A DNA stretch of 53,929 bases from NCBI GenBank assembly GCA_039819065.1, contig JBCBSS010000035.1:1-53929 (forward strand). The letters run 5' to 3'. Of this stretch, positions 1 to 9,529 are shown in pieces. Positions within the stretch are counted from its first letter, which is position 1; each line of letters opens with the position of its first letter. The stretch is from JBCBSS01 sp039819065. Lineage in GTDB: Bacteria > Bacteroidota > Bacteroidia > Cytophagales > Cyclobacteriaceae. A program made the translations under genes and the position numbers. The notes under the pieces were generated by a model. That model was not told the origin of the DNA. It did no database searches and saw only the letters and a program-made list of their open reading frames with translations.

Positions 1-30
1 GATGTCCTAAAAGTTAAGAATTCATCCAAT

Positions 31-66
31 AAAAAAAGGCCGCTTTCAACAAGCAGCCTTTTTTGT
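31..66 (-). terminator. Rho-independent terminator of the S8 peptidase gene
   Basis: An A-rich stretch and GGC(C/T)GCTT stem arms pair around a short TCAACA loop. The only non-Watson-Crick pair is A-C read on the plus strand but G-U on the minus-strand RNA, which suggests it works for the minus-strand gene that stops at 91. A T-run follows the stem in that direction. Confidence 0.8.
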
Positions 67-90
67 TATATGTCTATAAAAGGTTTCCTC

Positions 91-3000
91 TTAATTGAAA
101 ATCCTCATCGTCGTGGTACGACCGTTTATTCTGATTACAGTAAGATAGACACCACGCTCCAGCGTACTCATTGGAAGTGTTTGCTTATAGCTGTTATCGG
201 TCTTGTTACCGCTAATAGATTGTACCTTCACCCCTAGCGTATTATAAATATCTACACTCACTTCCCCTACTTCCTGGCTATTGATCTCTAAGGTCAACTG
301 GCCTTGATCCACCGGATTAGGATATAATTTAACACCGGTAAGGAGATTTGCCGTTAGCTCTTCTTCTACAGAGGTAATTGTGAAGGCTTCTGATATGAAA
401 CGGCACTGGTCATTCTGTACCTCCACGGTGAAAGTACCTCCTGCTCCTGCCGCTATGAAATTATCTGTTTCATTATCAATCAGCTGCCCATCCACAAACC
501 ATCGGTAAGTAGGTGCATCTACTGAAGAGATAAGAAAATCACCGTTCTCAATAATAGTAGGCTTTGATATAGTAGTACTTTCTACTACTTCTACATTTCT
601 AGAGAAGCTATTAGTTTCCGAGCCATTGCTTATGGTCAAAGTAACCGTAAATTGACCTGTCTGATTGTATTGATAGGTAGGGTTTTGGTCGACACTAGTT
701 GACCCAGATCCAAATTCCCAGGACCATGAAGTTGGGTTACCAGTACTTAGATCAGTGAACTCAGAAATACCAGCCAGACAAAGGAAATTGGCATCAAAAT
801 CTGCAAACAAAAGATCATCACAGTTATTCTCAGTCCAACCAGTAGCATTAATAACTGCACTATTATCACCCGTTACGAATAACGTTGTTCCAGCTATATC
901 AACCCCGTCAATAATCAGGAAATCCATACAGAACCTCCTTTCATTACTGGAATTCAGGGTAGCATTTCCAGAACCAGTAGACGAAATCATGATTTGTTGA
1001 TCTGCATTGCCACTGGCATCAAGTAGGCCATCAATGGTTTGATCTGTTCCTCCTTCCAAAGCGATATTGGCACCAGGTAAGAGGGTAAGGTTTTGAATCG
1101 TATTATTGCCCGAAATGGTGGCACTGGCTGTAAGGGACAAATCACCGAAACTATTGTTTCCAGATATGGTTAAACTTCCTGCTACAGCTGATACTTGCTC
1201 AAAGTTAAGTCCGTTTCCGTTCAGTGTAAGTGCCACTGCTTCTCCGACATTAGTGTCAAAGTCTACCTGGCTTCCGTCATCAACTAAAGTTAGATTGGAA
1301 CCGCTGTAATCAAAGCCAATAAGTCCGTCAATATTCGAGCCTCCTAAGTCTAAGGTCTTATTGTCAGCAGAAGAAAACACCATAGATGCTATAGTTAAAG
1401 CATTGCCATTGGTATTCAATATACCTGCGCTTAGCGTGAGGGATTGAACCGATACATCACTTAGGATATTCCATTCTCCATCAACACTATTAAACGTTAA
1501 CGAAGTATTAGTAAAGTTGGAAGTGGATAAGTCTATATCGTTAAAATTGTCATCTAAACCTTGAAATATAATTTCACCCTCATCCGAGGCAGTAAGGTTT
1601 CCGTTATCTACCAAGAAAGAAGTAGCGACAGTGAGACTATTACCACCAAATTCAAAGTTCACTAATCTGTCAGCAAAAAAACCAACAAAATAAGCCTCTA
1701 CATTATCATCGATTACAACAGTATTACCGTCTCCAGAAAAAGAGTTCACATCGAAAATGACGCGATCGTTAGATGATGGTACGGTACTATTTGTAGTCCC
1801 TCCACTTTGAAGCGACCAATTGTCAGCGTCGGTCCAATTACCTCCGGCCTCGCCTATCCAATAGTATGTATTTCTATCGTCAACTAGTGCGGCTGAGCTA
1901 GCTAGTAACGAAAAGTCCTGGAGGCCATTGGCCAAGGCACCTTTATGAGTGATACGAATGGTATAAGTACCAGCGGCAGGTGCAGCTATTTCGATTTTTT
2001 CTACATTGTCTCTGAAGTTATCTCCAGTGGTAGCAGCCAATACTGGATTGGCTGGATTCAAGATCCAGGGGAAATATTCCGTGTCATCGGGTCCTATGAC
2101 CCTCATATCAAGATCATTAACCAACATTAAATCTTCAGGGTCTAATTGAGCCGGTACAGGTGAACCGGCGGGATCTGTCCAGCTGATGGTAGCAATTAAA
2201 GGACTGGTTCCATCCGATGTAACCTGAAATTCGAGTGTTTCTTGATCGTTCAAGGTTAGTTCCTCTACTAAATAAGAAGTTTCATTCTCTTTAAGAAGTT
2301 GTATAGCAGCTCTTTGAACATTCAATAAACCCCAGCCAAAAGAGTAATCCGGGCCGTCAGCAATACCTGCTTCTGAAGTGGTATGAATCGCTAGTCCCTT
2401 AAGCGTAGCTGCTCGCATTAATTCATCATTGTGAAGTTTCCCATAAAGCTCTTGCAGCAATATTAATGAGCCAGTTGTATTAGGTGCTGCCATTGAAGTA
2501 CCCTGTAGAACTACATAAGAAGTATTACTCGACGCACCGCTCGACAGTACTCCAACACCATTTGCGACTACATCTGGTTTTATCCTTCCATCATCGGCAG
2601 GTCCCCAACCACTGAAACTACTCATCACCACATCTTGTGGACCAGTGTAGTTTGTCACTGCATTTACTGCACCGACGGCCATAACATTTTTAGCTATCGC
2701 TTCGGTACCAATACAATCGTAACCAGTACCTTGATCACAGTCTGGTGGCCTGGTGCCATCGCCAGAATCATTACGGTCATTACCAGCTGCCCATACAATC
2801 AAATAGTAGGGAGCATTAAAGGCAATGTTATCAAAGGTTCTTGTTTGGCCATTGTAGAATCCGAACAGGTAATCTTCCTGATCGCTAATGGCTGCGTTTC
2901 CGAACCATGTATCACCTTCCCAACCTCGTATCAAACCATATGAATGGTTCGAAATAATCAGGCCGTTAGCCGCGGCGGTAGCCATCTCGCTTTCATCATT

Positions 3001-3561
3001 TGCGGCAGAATAAGACAAAGAACTTGACTCGAAGGCCATTCCCCTTGATAGTGGGTTTACTCCTCTAGCGATAATTGTTCCAGTTACGTGAGTAGCGTGA
3101 TCTCTCAAATCAGAGTCACTATCCACTTGTGATATCTTACCAACAAGTTCTTGATGGGTAACATTAGGTACACCCACTTCCCAAACCCCTGCTACAAAGT
3201 CTCTACCTGTCAAGTTGAGACCTAGTGAACCTCCTGGCTGTAACCTATCAGCAGAAGTAGTCGTCGCGGCATCTTCGTTAAATTCTTTTAAATAAATCAG
3301 TTGACCTTCCTCTGAAATTCCATCTATTAAATAGTAATTTCCGTCGGAGGTCATCGCCAAAGGCAAATCATTAGCCAAAGCATATGCAATTGCCTTTTCC
3401 CTGTTCTTCAAATAAGATTGACCAATCTCTTCAGCCATATCCGCCAATACTACCTTGTTCGTTTTTTCGTTGAGCTTCGAGCTTGCTTCCTGTGCTTGCG
3501 CTATCTGAATTAGCATAAGCTGGCCGATCAAGAAGCAAAAAAAGAAATAAATTTTTTTCAT
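91..3561 (-). CDS. Secreted S8 (subtilisin-like) peptidase with PKD and T9SS sorting domain
   Basis: Predicted exported serine peptidase. Seen: signal peptide ending AQAQ (about residue 24); subtilase core about 115-420 with His155 in HATHVTG, oxyanion Asn261 in AAGND and nucleophile Ser356 in GTSMAAP. Related Bacteroidota enzymes carry the catalytic Asp in a GVWDGG-like motif; here it reads GVWEVG, so Glu128 sits at that position. A beta-rich domain follows, then a long Asn/Ser/Leu-rich region, a PKD domain (about 917-989) and a type A T9SS sorting domain in the last ~80 residues, starting LYPNPV. ATG at 3561 is preferred over the TTG at 3567 because it gives a classic MKK signal peptide. 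The gene appears to stand alone, with terminators on both sides. The family and export route are secure; catalytic activity is not. Confidence 0.93.
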   Translation of the reverse strand: MKKIYFFFCFLIGQLMLIQIAQAQEASSKLNEKTNKVVLADMAEEIGQSYLKNREKAIAYALANDLPLAMTSDGNYYLIDGISEEGQLIYLKEFNEDAATTTSADRLQPGGSLGLNLTGRDFVAGVWEVGVPNVTHQELVGKISQVDSDSDLRDHATHVTGTIIARGVNPLSRGMAFESSSLSYSAANDESEMATAAANGLIISNHSYGLIRGWEGDTWFGNAAISDQEDYLFGFYNGQTRTFDNIAFNAPYYLIVWAAGNDRNDSGDGTRPPDCDQGTGYDCIGTEAIAKNVMAVGAVNAVTNYTGPQDVVMSSFSGWGPADDGRIKPDVVANGVGVLSSGASSNTSYVVLQGTSMAAPNTTGSLILLQELYGKLHNDELMRAATLKGLAIHTTSEAGIADGPDYSFGWGLLNVQRAAIQLLKENETSYLVEELTLNDQETLEFQVTSDGTSPLIATISWTDPAGSPVPAQLDPEDLMLVNDLDMRVIGPDDTEYFPWILNPANPVLAATTGDNFRDNVEKIEIAAPAAGTYTIRITHKGALANGLQDFSLLASSAALVDDRNTYYWIGEAGGNWTDADNWSLQSGGTTNSTVPSSNDRVIFDVNSFSGDGNTVVIDDNVEAYFVGFFADRLVNFEFGGNSLTVATSFLVDNGNLTASDEGEIIFQGLDDNFNDIDLSTSNFTNTSLTFNSVDGEWNILSDVSVQSLTLSAGILNTNGNALTIASMVFSSADNKTLDLGGSNIDGLIGFDYSGSNLTLVDDGSQVDFDTNVGEAVALTLNGNGLNFEQVSAVAGSLTISGNNSFGDLSLTASATISGNNTIQNLTLLPGANIALEGGTDQTIDGLLDASGNADQQIMISSTGSGNATLNSSNERRFCMDFLIIDGVDIAGTTLFVTGDNSAVINATGWTENNCDDLLFADFDANFLCLAGISEFTDLSTGNPTSWSWEFGSGSTSVDQNPTYQYNQTGQFTVTLTISNGSETNSFSRNVEVVESTTISKPTIIENGDFLISSVDAPTYRWFVDGQLIDNETDNFIAAGAGGTFTVEVQNDQCRFISEAFTITSVEEELTANLLTGVKLYPNPVDQGQLTLEINSQEVGEVSVDIYNTLGVKVQSISGNKTDNSYKQTLPMSTLERGVYLTVIRINGRTTTMRIFN

Positions 3562-3630
3562 TGACAATTATTTTCAGTGAACACCAATCATTCAAGGCTA
3601 AATAGCCTATTATCTTGCTTTGCTTTTACC

Positions 3631-3646
3631 TAACTGTTAACAGTTA
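3631..3646. promoter_or_regulatory. 16-bp perfect palindrome upstream of the S8 gene
   Basis: TAACTGTTAACAGTTA is a perfect 16-bp palindrome about 70 bp upstream of the peptidase start. Its position suits a dimeric regulator site, but no regulator or second copy is visible, so the role is inferred only. Confidence 0.35.
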
Positions 3647-3683
3647 TTTCCACAATATAATTTAACCCGCCACCGGATTAAAC

Positions 3684-3716
3684 AAAAAATACTACCCAAA
3701 TTGGGTAGTATTTTTA
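3684..3716 (-). terminator. Terminator ending the first susC-susD operon
   Basis: The stem ATACTACCC/GGGTAGTAT (9 bp, extended by A-T pairs) closes a 5-nt loop and has T-runs on both sides, so it could act on either strand. It lies just after the stop of the minus-strand Calx-beta lipoprotein gene. Confidence 0.85.
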
Positions 3717-3740
3717 TAATCAGCATTTCTTTCGAAGAAA

Positions 3741-4583
3741 TTACTGCTTAGTCAATGTCAATGTGTATACAGGACTAAATGCAGAGATAATATCACCATT
3801 ACCATCTAGACCTACAACTTGGATATCTACTACCATATCACCTGTACATGATACATAAGAACCATCAGATACAGAAACTACACCAATAGGAGTGCCACCT
3901 GAAGTCACACCAGGAACCAAAGCCTGAGCCGGAATAGTTACGGTAGGTGTGTTTAAATCTGGACTTAAATCAGCGAAAAAGGACCTATCACCCAGCCCGA
4001 ATGCCGCTAAGTCCAAGAACCCTGAGACCAAAATTCGATTATCCACGGTGCCTTCAGCAGCCACACTGGCAGTATAAGCAGTCGCAGCTGTAGGGGCAAA
4101 AGGATTACCAGGATCATCAACAGAATAGTCACCTGCAAATTCACCTAAATCAAACGGGCAGTCATCATCAGCTATAGTGACTGTGTGCTCAGCTAAATCT
4201 CCGTTAGGGTATCCTCCTCCTGTTATAGAGATCACAATATTTCTTGATCCATCACTCTCGAGGTTGTCGACGAATGAGAACACTAGTGTATCAGAATAAA
4301 CACCAGCAGGAAAATCAAGTGTACCACTCACGATAGTGTAGTCTTCACCTTCCACAGCGTCTCCACTAATGGAGATAGTGGCACTAGTGCTACCATCCGT
4401 TGAAGCAAATACTGGGATAGAGAGTGTCGAAGTAGTATTCTCAGTTACACCGCTTGTAGCAGCTCCGAAAGTCACGAAATCAGAGCTAGGGATGAAAAAT
4501 CTTTCCTCGTCTTCACAGGCTACTGCAAAGATCAAGAAAAGTGACAATAAACTTAATGTATAATGTTTTCTAATTAAATTCAT
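3741..4583 (-). CDS. Calx-beta-like lipoprotein of the first susCD operon
   Basis: Predicted outer-membrane lipoprotein of 280 residues. The signal peptide ends in lipobox AVAC with Cys23, followed at once by Glu-Asp-Glu-Glu, the kind of acidic tail that sends Bacteroidota lipoproteins to the cell surface. Residues about 35-140 resemble a Calx-beta domain: GEDYTIVSGTLDFPAG, then an S-D-T-L strand, a D-N-x-x-E-S-D-G turn and ending VTIADDD. The C-terminal half is not recognised. It is third in a susC-susD-lipoprotein operon (19 bp after susD), the slot used by SusE/SusF-type surface binding proteins, so a role in ligand capture is inferred. No enzyme motif is seen. Confidence 0.8.
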   Translation of the reverse strand: MNLIRKHYTLSLLSLFLIFAVACEDEERFFIPSSDFVTFGAATSGVTENTTSTLSIPVFASTDGSTSATISISGDAVEGEDYTIVSGTLDFPAGVYSDTLVFSFVDNLESDGSRNIVISITGGGYPNGDLAEHTVTIADDDCPFDLGEFAGDYSVDDPGNPFAPTAATAYTASVAAEGTVDNRILVSGFLDLAAFGLGDRSFFADLSPDLNTPTVTIPAQALVPGVTSGGTPIGVVSVSDGSYVSCTGDMVVDIQVVGLDGNGDIISAFSPVYTLTLTKQ

Positions 4584-4602
4584 AGTTCCTTTCTATTAAT
4601 TG

Positions 4603-6078
4603 TTAGTAACCTGGATTTTGCTGTGGTGCTATGTTGTCATTAGCAAAAATTTCACCTTGTGGAATTGGCAAGATAAACCTGAAGTTACCGACTTCTAGTG
4701 TACAAGCAACAGCTGGTCCATCTATACAATCAGCACCTCTTACTACAGGAAGGTTTCTTCTTTTAAGGTCAAACCATCTGTGTCCTTCGAAAGCAAACTC
4801 TTTTCTTCTCTCATCCAAGATAGCATCCAACAATGCCTGTCCTGTAATGGTCTCGTCAGTATAGTTTTCGATTCTAGCTTCTCTTACATCGTTTAAGTCG
4901 TCAAGAGCTACCCCTTGGTTACCTAATTCAAAGTTAGCTTCAGCTCTCGTCAGGTACACTTCAGTCAAACGAATCAGTTTTACATCATGCAACTGTAAGT
5001 TTGGAGGAGTAGTAGTTCCTAGAGGAGCTCTACCTCTATATTTGTTATCCACCATTTGGGGAGGAAAATTAGGGTTAGGCCTCATTTGAAAATACGAGTC
5101 GAACCTGACATCATTAACTTGATCATAAAGATTCATCAAACTTTGAGATGGAGCCCATTGCAGTTGGTCTGCATCAGGGTTGTTGGTAGGATCATTACTT
5201 GCAAGATATAACGTAGACCCGATGTTACCTTCACCTTGGTTGTAGGTTACACTAAAGATAATTTCACCTGTACCGCCATCAACATCTTCAGCCCATATTG
5301 TCCTAAAATCGTCTCCCGTGGCTAATGTTCTACTTGTGTTGATTACCTCAGTCGCGAAGTTTACAGCACCTTGAAAATCACCTCTGTAAAGTGACACTCT
5401 AGCCAACATTGCATTGATCGCATCTACAGTGAATCGGTTTGGAGATCTAGCACTGTTATCCACAGTGTTGATACCTGTCAATAGCGTTCTTGCTTCTGTG
5501 TAATCAGCTATGACTTGATCATAGACTTCGTCTATTGTGTTCCTCGTCGGTGCAGTCAAATCTCCAGAAACGAGTTTCAATGGTACACCTAAACCTTCAT
5601 TACCAGCGAAGTATCTTAACAAGTCAAAATGCACGGTTGCTCTTAGCGCTAAGGCCTGGCCTCGAACGCTGTTGGCTTCTTGCTCTGTCACTTCATCTGA
5701 GAAGTTTGGTAATTGATCAAGAACAGTGTTGGTTCTTTCCAACATATTATACAACCTATTCCATATAGGTCCTATAGCGTTGTCATCGGCTGTATATTGG
5801 AAATTATGAAAGAATATCTGTTGTCCAGTATTCTCTGAAACTTGCGTTGCGTCGTCAGCTATGATACTTGGTACAGTAAGGTAAGCTGTACCTGCATAGT
5901 TACCACTTTGAAAGCCATCGTAGGCACCTATCAAACCAAGCTGTACATCTGCAAAGTTTTGGAAAGCCAAGTTAGCCGTCAGCTCGTCCTTTGGTTGGAT
6001 ATCGATGAAGTCCTCTGTACATGATGAAATAATCAGTACAGCCAAAGACATTAATGTATATCTAAATATTTTTTTCAT
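4603..6078 (-). CDS. SusD/RagB family nutrient-binding lipoprotein
   Basis: Surface lid lipoprotein that pairs with the SusC channel encoded just upstream. Length 491 residues. Lipobox ISSC with Cys20, then the typical FIDIQPKDEL start. The TPR-like core shows the family signature ALALRATVHFDLLRYF (about 140-160), and the C-terminal part has LDDLNDVREAR and the very typical ILDERRKEFAFEGHRWFDL, followed by LPIPQGEI near the end. The order susC-susD-lipoprotein and the short gaps (44 and 19 bp) support one operon. The ligand cannot be read from the sequence. No glycosidase or polysaccharide lyase sits nearby, so a glycan substrate is not supported. Confidence 0.95.
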   Translation of the reverse strand: MKKIFRYTLMSLAVLIISSCTEDFIDIQPKDELTANLAFQNFADVQLGLIGAYDGFQSGNYAGTAYLTVPSIIADDATQVSENTGQQIFFHNFQYTADDNAIGPIWNRLYNMLERTNTVLDQLPNFSDEVTEQEANSVRGQALALRATVHFDLLRYFAGNEGLGVPLKLVSGDLTAPTRNTIDEVYDQVIADYTEARTLLTGINTVDNSARSPNRFTVDAINAMLARVSLYRGDFQGAVNFATEVINTSRTLATGDDFRTIWAEDVDGGTGEIIFSVTYNQGEGNIGSTLYLASNDPTNNPDADQLQWAPSQSLMNLYDQVNDVRFDSYFQMRPNPNFPPQMVDNKYRGRAPLGTTTPPNLQLHDVKLIRLTEVYLTRAEANFELGNQGVALDDLNDVREARIENYTDETITGQALLDAILDERRKEFAFEGHRWFDLKRRNLPVVRGADCIDGPAVACTLEVGNFRFILPIPQGEIFANDNIAPQQNPGY

Positions 6079-6122
6079 AACTCTAAAGAATTATAGATTA
6101 TCAAATAATGTAAGTAGCAAGA

Positions 6123-9059
6123 TTAGAATCCAATATCTAGACCTACCAAGAATTGTCTAATCGCGGGGAAATCACCTTGAAGGATGTTATTACCATTCTC
6201 CGGATCAAATCCTTGCCAGTCAGTCCAAGTCAACAAGTTCTGACCTTGAACATAAACTCTTACATTGTTCAGGTGCTTACCAATAAGATTTGTAGGAAGG
6301 TTATAAGCGATTGTTACATTCCTTAATCTTAAGAAAGAAGCGTCTTCTAAAAATCTCGATGAATTAAGCTGTGTAGGGAACGCTATACTATGTATATCAG
6401 TAATATCACCTGGTTGCTCCCAAGTACGCAATACATTCACATGTTGGTTGAAACCTGCAAAGTTAGGGTTCTCAAAGAAGAACTGGTTGTTATTAAATAA
6501 CACGTAATCCCATGCATAAGTGAAGAACGCACCGAACTCTAAACCTTTATAGCTGGCATTCAATCCGAAACTACCAAAGTAAGGCGCTTGGAAAGTACCG
6601 AAATCGGCTCTAGCATTACCAGGATCAAATGTTTCAGTAACGTTACCATCAGCATCAGTATAAAGAGGAGCTCCATTCGCAGGGTTAACACCAGCGTAAC
6701 CCACTACGAAATGTGAACCCAAAGGAAGACCTTCTCTAATGATCGAAGTACCTTGCTCGAACTCATCAACCTGTCCTAAGTCTGTCACCTCGTTATCATT
6801 GTAAGTAAATATGACGTTCGCCGATAATGTAAAGTCATTGGTTCTAATGATATCGCCATTCAAACTTAACTCAACACCTTGATTCACAAGTTCTCCAGCA
6901 TTAACATCTAGTGAAGTAAAACCAGTGGTTCTCGATAATTGCTGTGTAATAAACAAGTCACTGGTCAAGGCTCTATACAAATCAATTGTTCCAGAGATAC
7001 GACTAGTGAACAAGGCAAAGTCTATTCCTAAGTTCAAAGTGGAAGTAGTTTCCCACCTTAGGTCAGTTTGCTCAATGTTAGAAGGTACAATACCAGTATT
7101 TCCATCAAATGTCACTTCGGCAAATCGAGGGAGTGAAGGGAAGAAATCTTCCTGACCCACAAACTGGTTACCAGTAGTTCCGTAGCTCAATTTCAACTTA
7201 AGATTATCAATCCAGCTTACATTACTGATGAAATCCTCATCAGATAACTGCCATGAAGTACCTACAGACCAGAAGTTGGCAAATCTGTTATTCGCTCCAA
7301 ACCTTGAAGAACCATCTCTTCTTACCGTGACGTTCAAGAAATACTTGTCTTTGTAGTCGTAAGCAACATTCGCAAAGTACGATAGTAAAGCGTTATCCCT
7401 TCTGGCACCAGTGAATGATGGTATAAAGCCATTAGCGTCTGTACCCGGAGTAGTTCCGTTAGGCTCAAGGATTCTATTCAATCCAAAACCTTCGCTTGCC
7501 GTATTTCTGAATTCTTCATAGTTAATCTCATGGAATAAACCAACCTTGAAGTTGTGGTCTTCTCCGAATTGACGGCCATAAGAAATAGAGTTTGTACCGA
7601 TGAACCTGATACGTCTATTGAAATCCCTATCAATACTTCCCTGGTTGTTAGGCCCTAAGGCGCTAAACGCAAATGGTATATCGATATCAGTGAATTCTCT
7701 TTCCCTTAAGTCCATACCCCAGCTGGTTCTGGCGGTCAAACCCTCAATGATGTCGTACTCCAGATAAAGGTTAGTAAGCAATTTCTTTTCTTCACGGAGC
7801 CGCTCTGTCTCTTCATTCAAGGCTACGATATTGATCCCAGCAGCTGGAGCAAGGAATTCTCCGGTATCAGGATCTCGAACGGCATCGTATGGATTTAGTA
7901 GGAATGCGGCCAAGAATGGGTTAAATGTACTCAAACCAGTGTTTCGCTGGCGTCTTTCCCTTGAATATCCAAGGCTATTGCTTGTACCCCATCTGAATTT
8001 ATCCTTAGGATTACTGTCGAAATTAAATCTTAAGGTGTATCTGTTTAATTCTGAGTCCGGCGTTATACCCTCTTGACCGAAGTAGTTGGCAGAGATATAA
8101 TACGTGAAATCTTCTGTACCACCTGAAGCGTTCAATTCATGAGATTGGGTGATACCCGTTCTAAATAGTTCTTCAGTCCAATCTGTTGTACCGCGCGCTA
8201 TTAGGCTATCTCGTTGTTCGCTAGTAAGCGTGGGAGCCAGTCCTTGTCCAGTAGCTAACTCTCTCGCTACCTTTTGCTCTGTATTAAGAACATCAAAAGT
8301 TGTTCTTGTCCTGTCAGACCAGCCATATTGGAATCGGTAGTTCAATCTGGTGCTACCAGCCTTACCACGTTTGGTAGTAATTACTATTACACCATTAGAT
8401 CCCCTAGATCCATAAATAGCTGTAGCTGCTGCATCTTTCAAAACCGATACAGTTTCGAAGTCGTTAGGATTAAGCGTTGCAAACACCCCCGGGTCAACAG
8501 AAACACCGTCGACCATATAAAGAGGATCATTGTCACTGTTAATTGATGACTCTCCTCTAATTCTTACACGAGCCGCTGCTCCAGGTTGACCACTAGTTTG
8601 TGTAATAAACAAACCAGGCGCCCTACCTTGTAGAATCTGGTCAAAACTTGCAATAGGAACTTGTTCTAATTTTTCTGCTCCAACATTGAAGGCAGAACCG
8701 GTAAGCTGTTTCTGAGTTAACTCACTATATCCGGTTACAACAACTTCTGAAAGTTGAGTAACGTCTTCAGACATTTGTAAGTCAATCACTGATCTTGTTC
8801 CAATCTCCACTTCCTCGGTCACAAGACCAATAAAAGAGAAAACCAAGACACTCGCGTCGGCTGGCACCGACAGCTTGTAATTACCATCAATATCCGTCAC
8901 TGTACCATTTGTGGTACCTTTCAGGATCACGTTGACTCCAGGCAGTGTGGATCCATCCTTGATGGATGTCACTTTACCCGAAACCGTCCTCTCTTGTGCT
9001 AGGGCAGCTGTGCAAAGGCATACCATTAGCAAGAAGCTAGATAGTAGAATCTTCTTCAT
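6123..9059 (-). CDS. SusC/RagA family TonB-dependent outer-membrane transporter
   Basis: TonB-linked outer-membrane channel of 978 residues. Seen: signal peptide ending ALAQ (about 21); CarboxypepD_reg-like domain (about 22-108) with GTVTDIDGNYKLSVP; the SusC hallmark LSEVVVTGY; a plug domain with IRGESSINSDNDPLYMVDGV and VLKDAAATAIYGSRGSNG; then a long beta-barrel ending in Phe, as expected for BAM-inserted proteins. It heads an operon with susD and a Calx-beta lipoprotein. Its first ~105 residues closely match those of the second SusC (13042-16164), although the barrels differ, so the pair look like paralogues serving different ligands. Confidence 0.96.
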   Translation of the reverse strand: MKKILLSSFLLMVCLCTAALAQERTVSGKVTSIKDGSTLPGVNVILKGTTNGTVTDIDGNYKLSVPADASVLVFSFIGLVTEEVEIGTRSVIDLQMSEDVTQLSEVVVTGYSELTQKQLTGSAFNVGAEKLEQVPIASFDQILQGRAPGLFITQTSGQPGAAARVRIRGESSINSDNDPLYMVDGVSVDPGVFATLNPNDFETVSVLKDAAATAIYGSRGSNGVIVITTKRGKAGSTRLNYRFQYGWSDRTRTTFDVLNTEQKVARELATGQGLAPTLTSEQRDSLIARGTTDWTEELFRTGITQSHELNASGGTEDFTYYISANYFGQEGITPDSELNRYTLRFNFDSNPKDKFRWGTSNSLGYSRERRQRNTGLSTFNPFLAAFLLNPYDAVRDPDTGEFLAPAAGINIVALNEETERLREEKKLLTNLYLEYDIIEGLTARTSWGMDLREREFTDIDIPFAFSALGPNNQGSIDRDFNRRIRFIGTNSISYGRQFGEDHNFKVGLFHEINYEEFRNTASEGFGLNRILEPNGTTPGTDANGFIPSFTGARRDNALLSYFANVAYDYKDKYFLNVTVRRDGSSRFGANNRFANFWSVGTSWQLSDEDFISNVSWIDNLKLKLSYGTTGNQFVGQEDFFPSLPRFAEVTFDGNTGIVPSNIEQTDLRWETTSTLNLGIDFALFTSRISGTIDLYRALTSDLFITQQLSRTTGFTSLDVNAGELVNQGVELSLNGDIIRTNDFTLSANVIFTYNDNEVTDLGQVDEFEQGTSIIREGLPLGSHFVVGYAGVNPANGAPLYTDADGNVTETFDPGNARADFGTFQAPYFGSFGLNASYKGLEFGAFFTYAWDYVLFNNNQFFFENPNFAGFNQHVNVLRTWEQPGDITDIHSIAFPTQLNSSRFLEDASFLRLRNVTIAYNLPTNLIGKHLNNVRVYVQGQNLLTWTDWQGFDPENGNNILQGDFPAIRQFLVGLDIGF

Positions 9060-9167
9060 ATCGTTTGGTTTAGGTTAAAAATGAATCGTTTAGCGCGGTA
9101 AACTTAAAAGAAAATTTTTAATAAGGGAAAGTTTGCCTCAAAATTTTAACCTTTTCGGGGGGAATTA
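9060..9167 (-). promoter_or_regulatory. Conserved susC leader, copy 1
   Basis: This leader matches the one before the second susC in exact register. Measured from the ATG, TTTAGGTTA begins 10 bp upstream, TTAAAAGAAAATT 45 bp upstream, GTTTGCC (CTTTGCC in copy 2) ends at 78, and a G-run begins at 98 in both. Between these blocks the sequences differ, so the blocks look functional: a shared promoter, operator or 5' UTR. I do not see a clear Bacteroidota TAnnTTTG box in both copies. Confidence 0.6.
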
Positions 9168-9305
9168 CGTAGTCCAGATATACCCTTAATAGAATCATAA
9201 TTGGCTGCAAATCAATTTCTTAATTCATTTCTGGGCTAATGAACTTTAATTTCGCATTTCAAACGTTTGCAGTATTATTGAGCTTCAAATCAGCTTCACC
9301 CAAAA

Positions 9306-9315
9306 TGGGGGATTA
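9306..9315 (-). promoter_or_regulatory. Distal G-run motif upstream of first susC
   Basis: TGGGGGATTA occurs here about 250 bp upstream of the start and again, identically, in the proximal leader of the second susC (16261-16270). It is a possible regulator site. The rest of 9168-9529 has no gene or other clear element; it contains the short palindrome CAAACGTTTG near 9260. Confidence 0.4.
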
Positions 9316-9529
9316 TATGCAGTTTTTTGCTAAAACAGACATAAATAAGCACGTGATCGTTGGGAGAGCGCTTTATGATAACACAATTTATTAAGGCGAT
9401 AAAGTAAAAGCTACACAACCAATGGGTAGTGAAAAGATGGTTGATTTAGATTGGACACGTAACCTATATTGCTGATGTAAAATTACAAGGCGTTTTTAGA
9501 TGTAATTTACCAATTCACTCTGTTCACCA

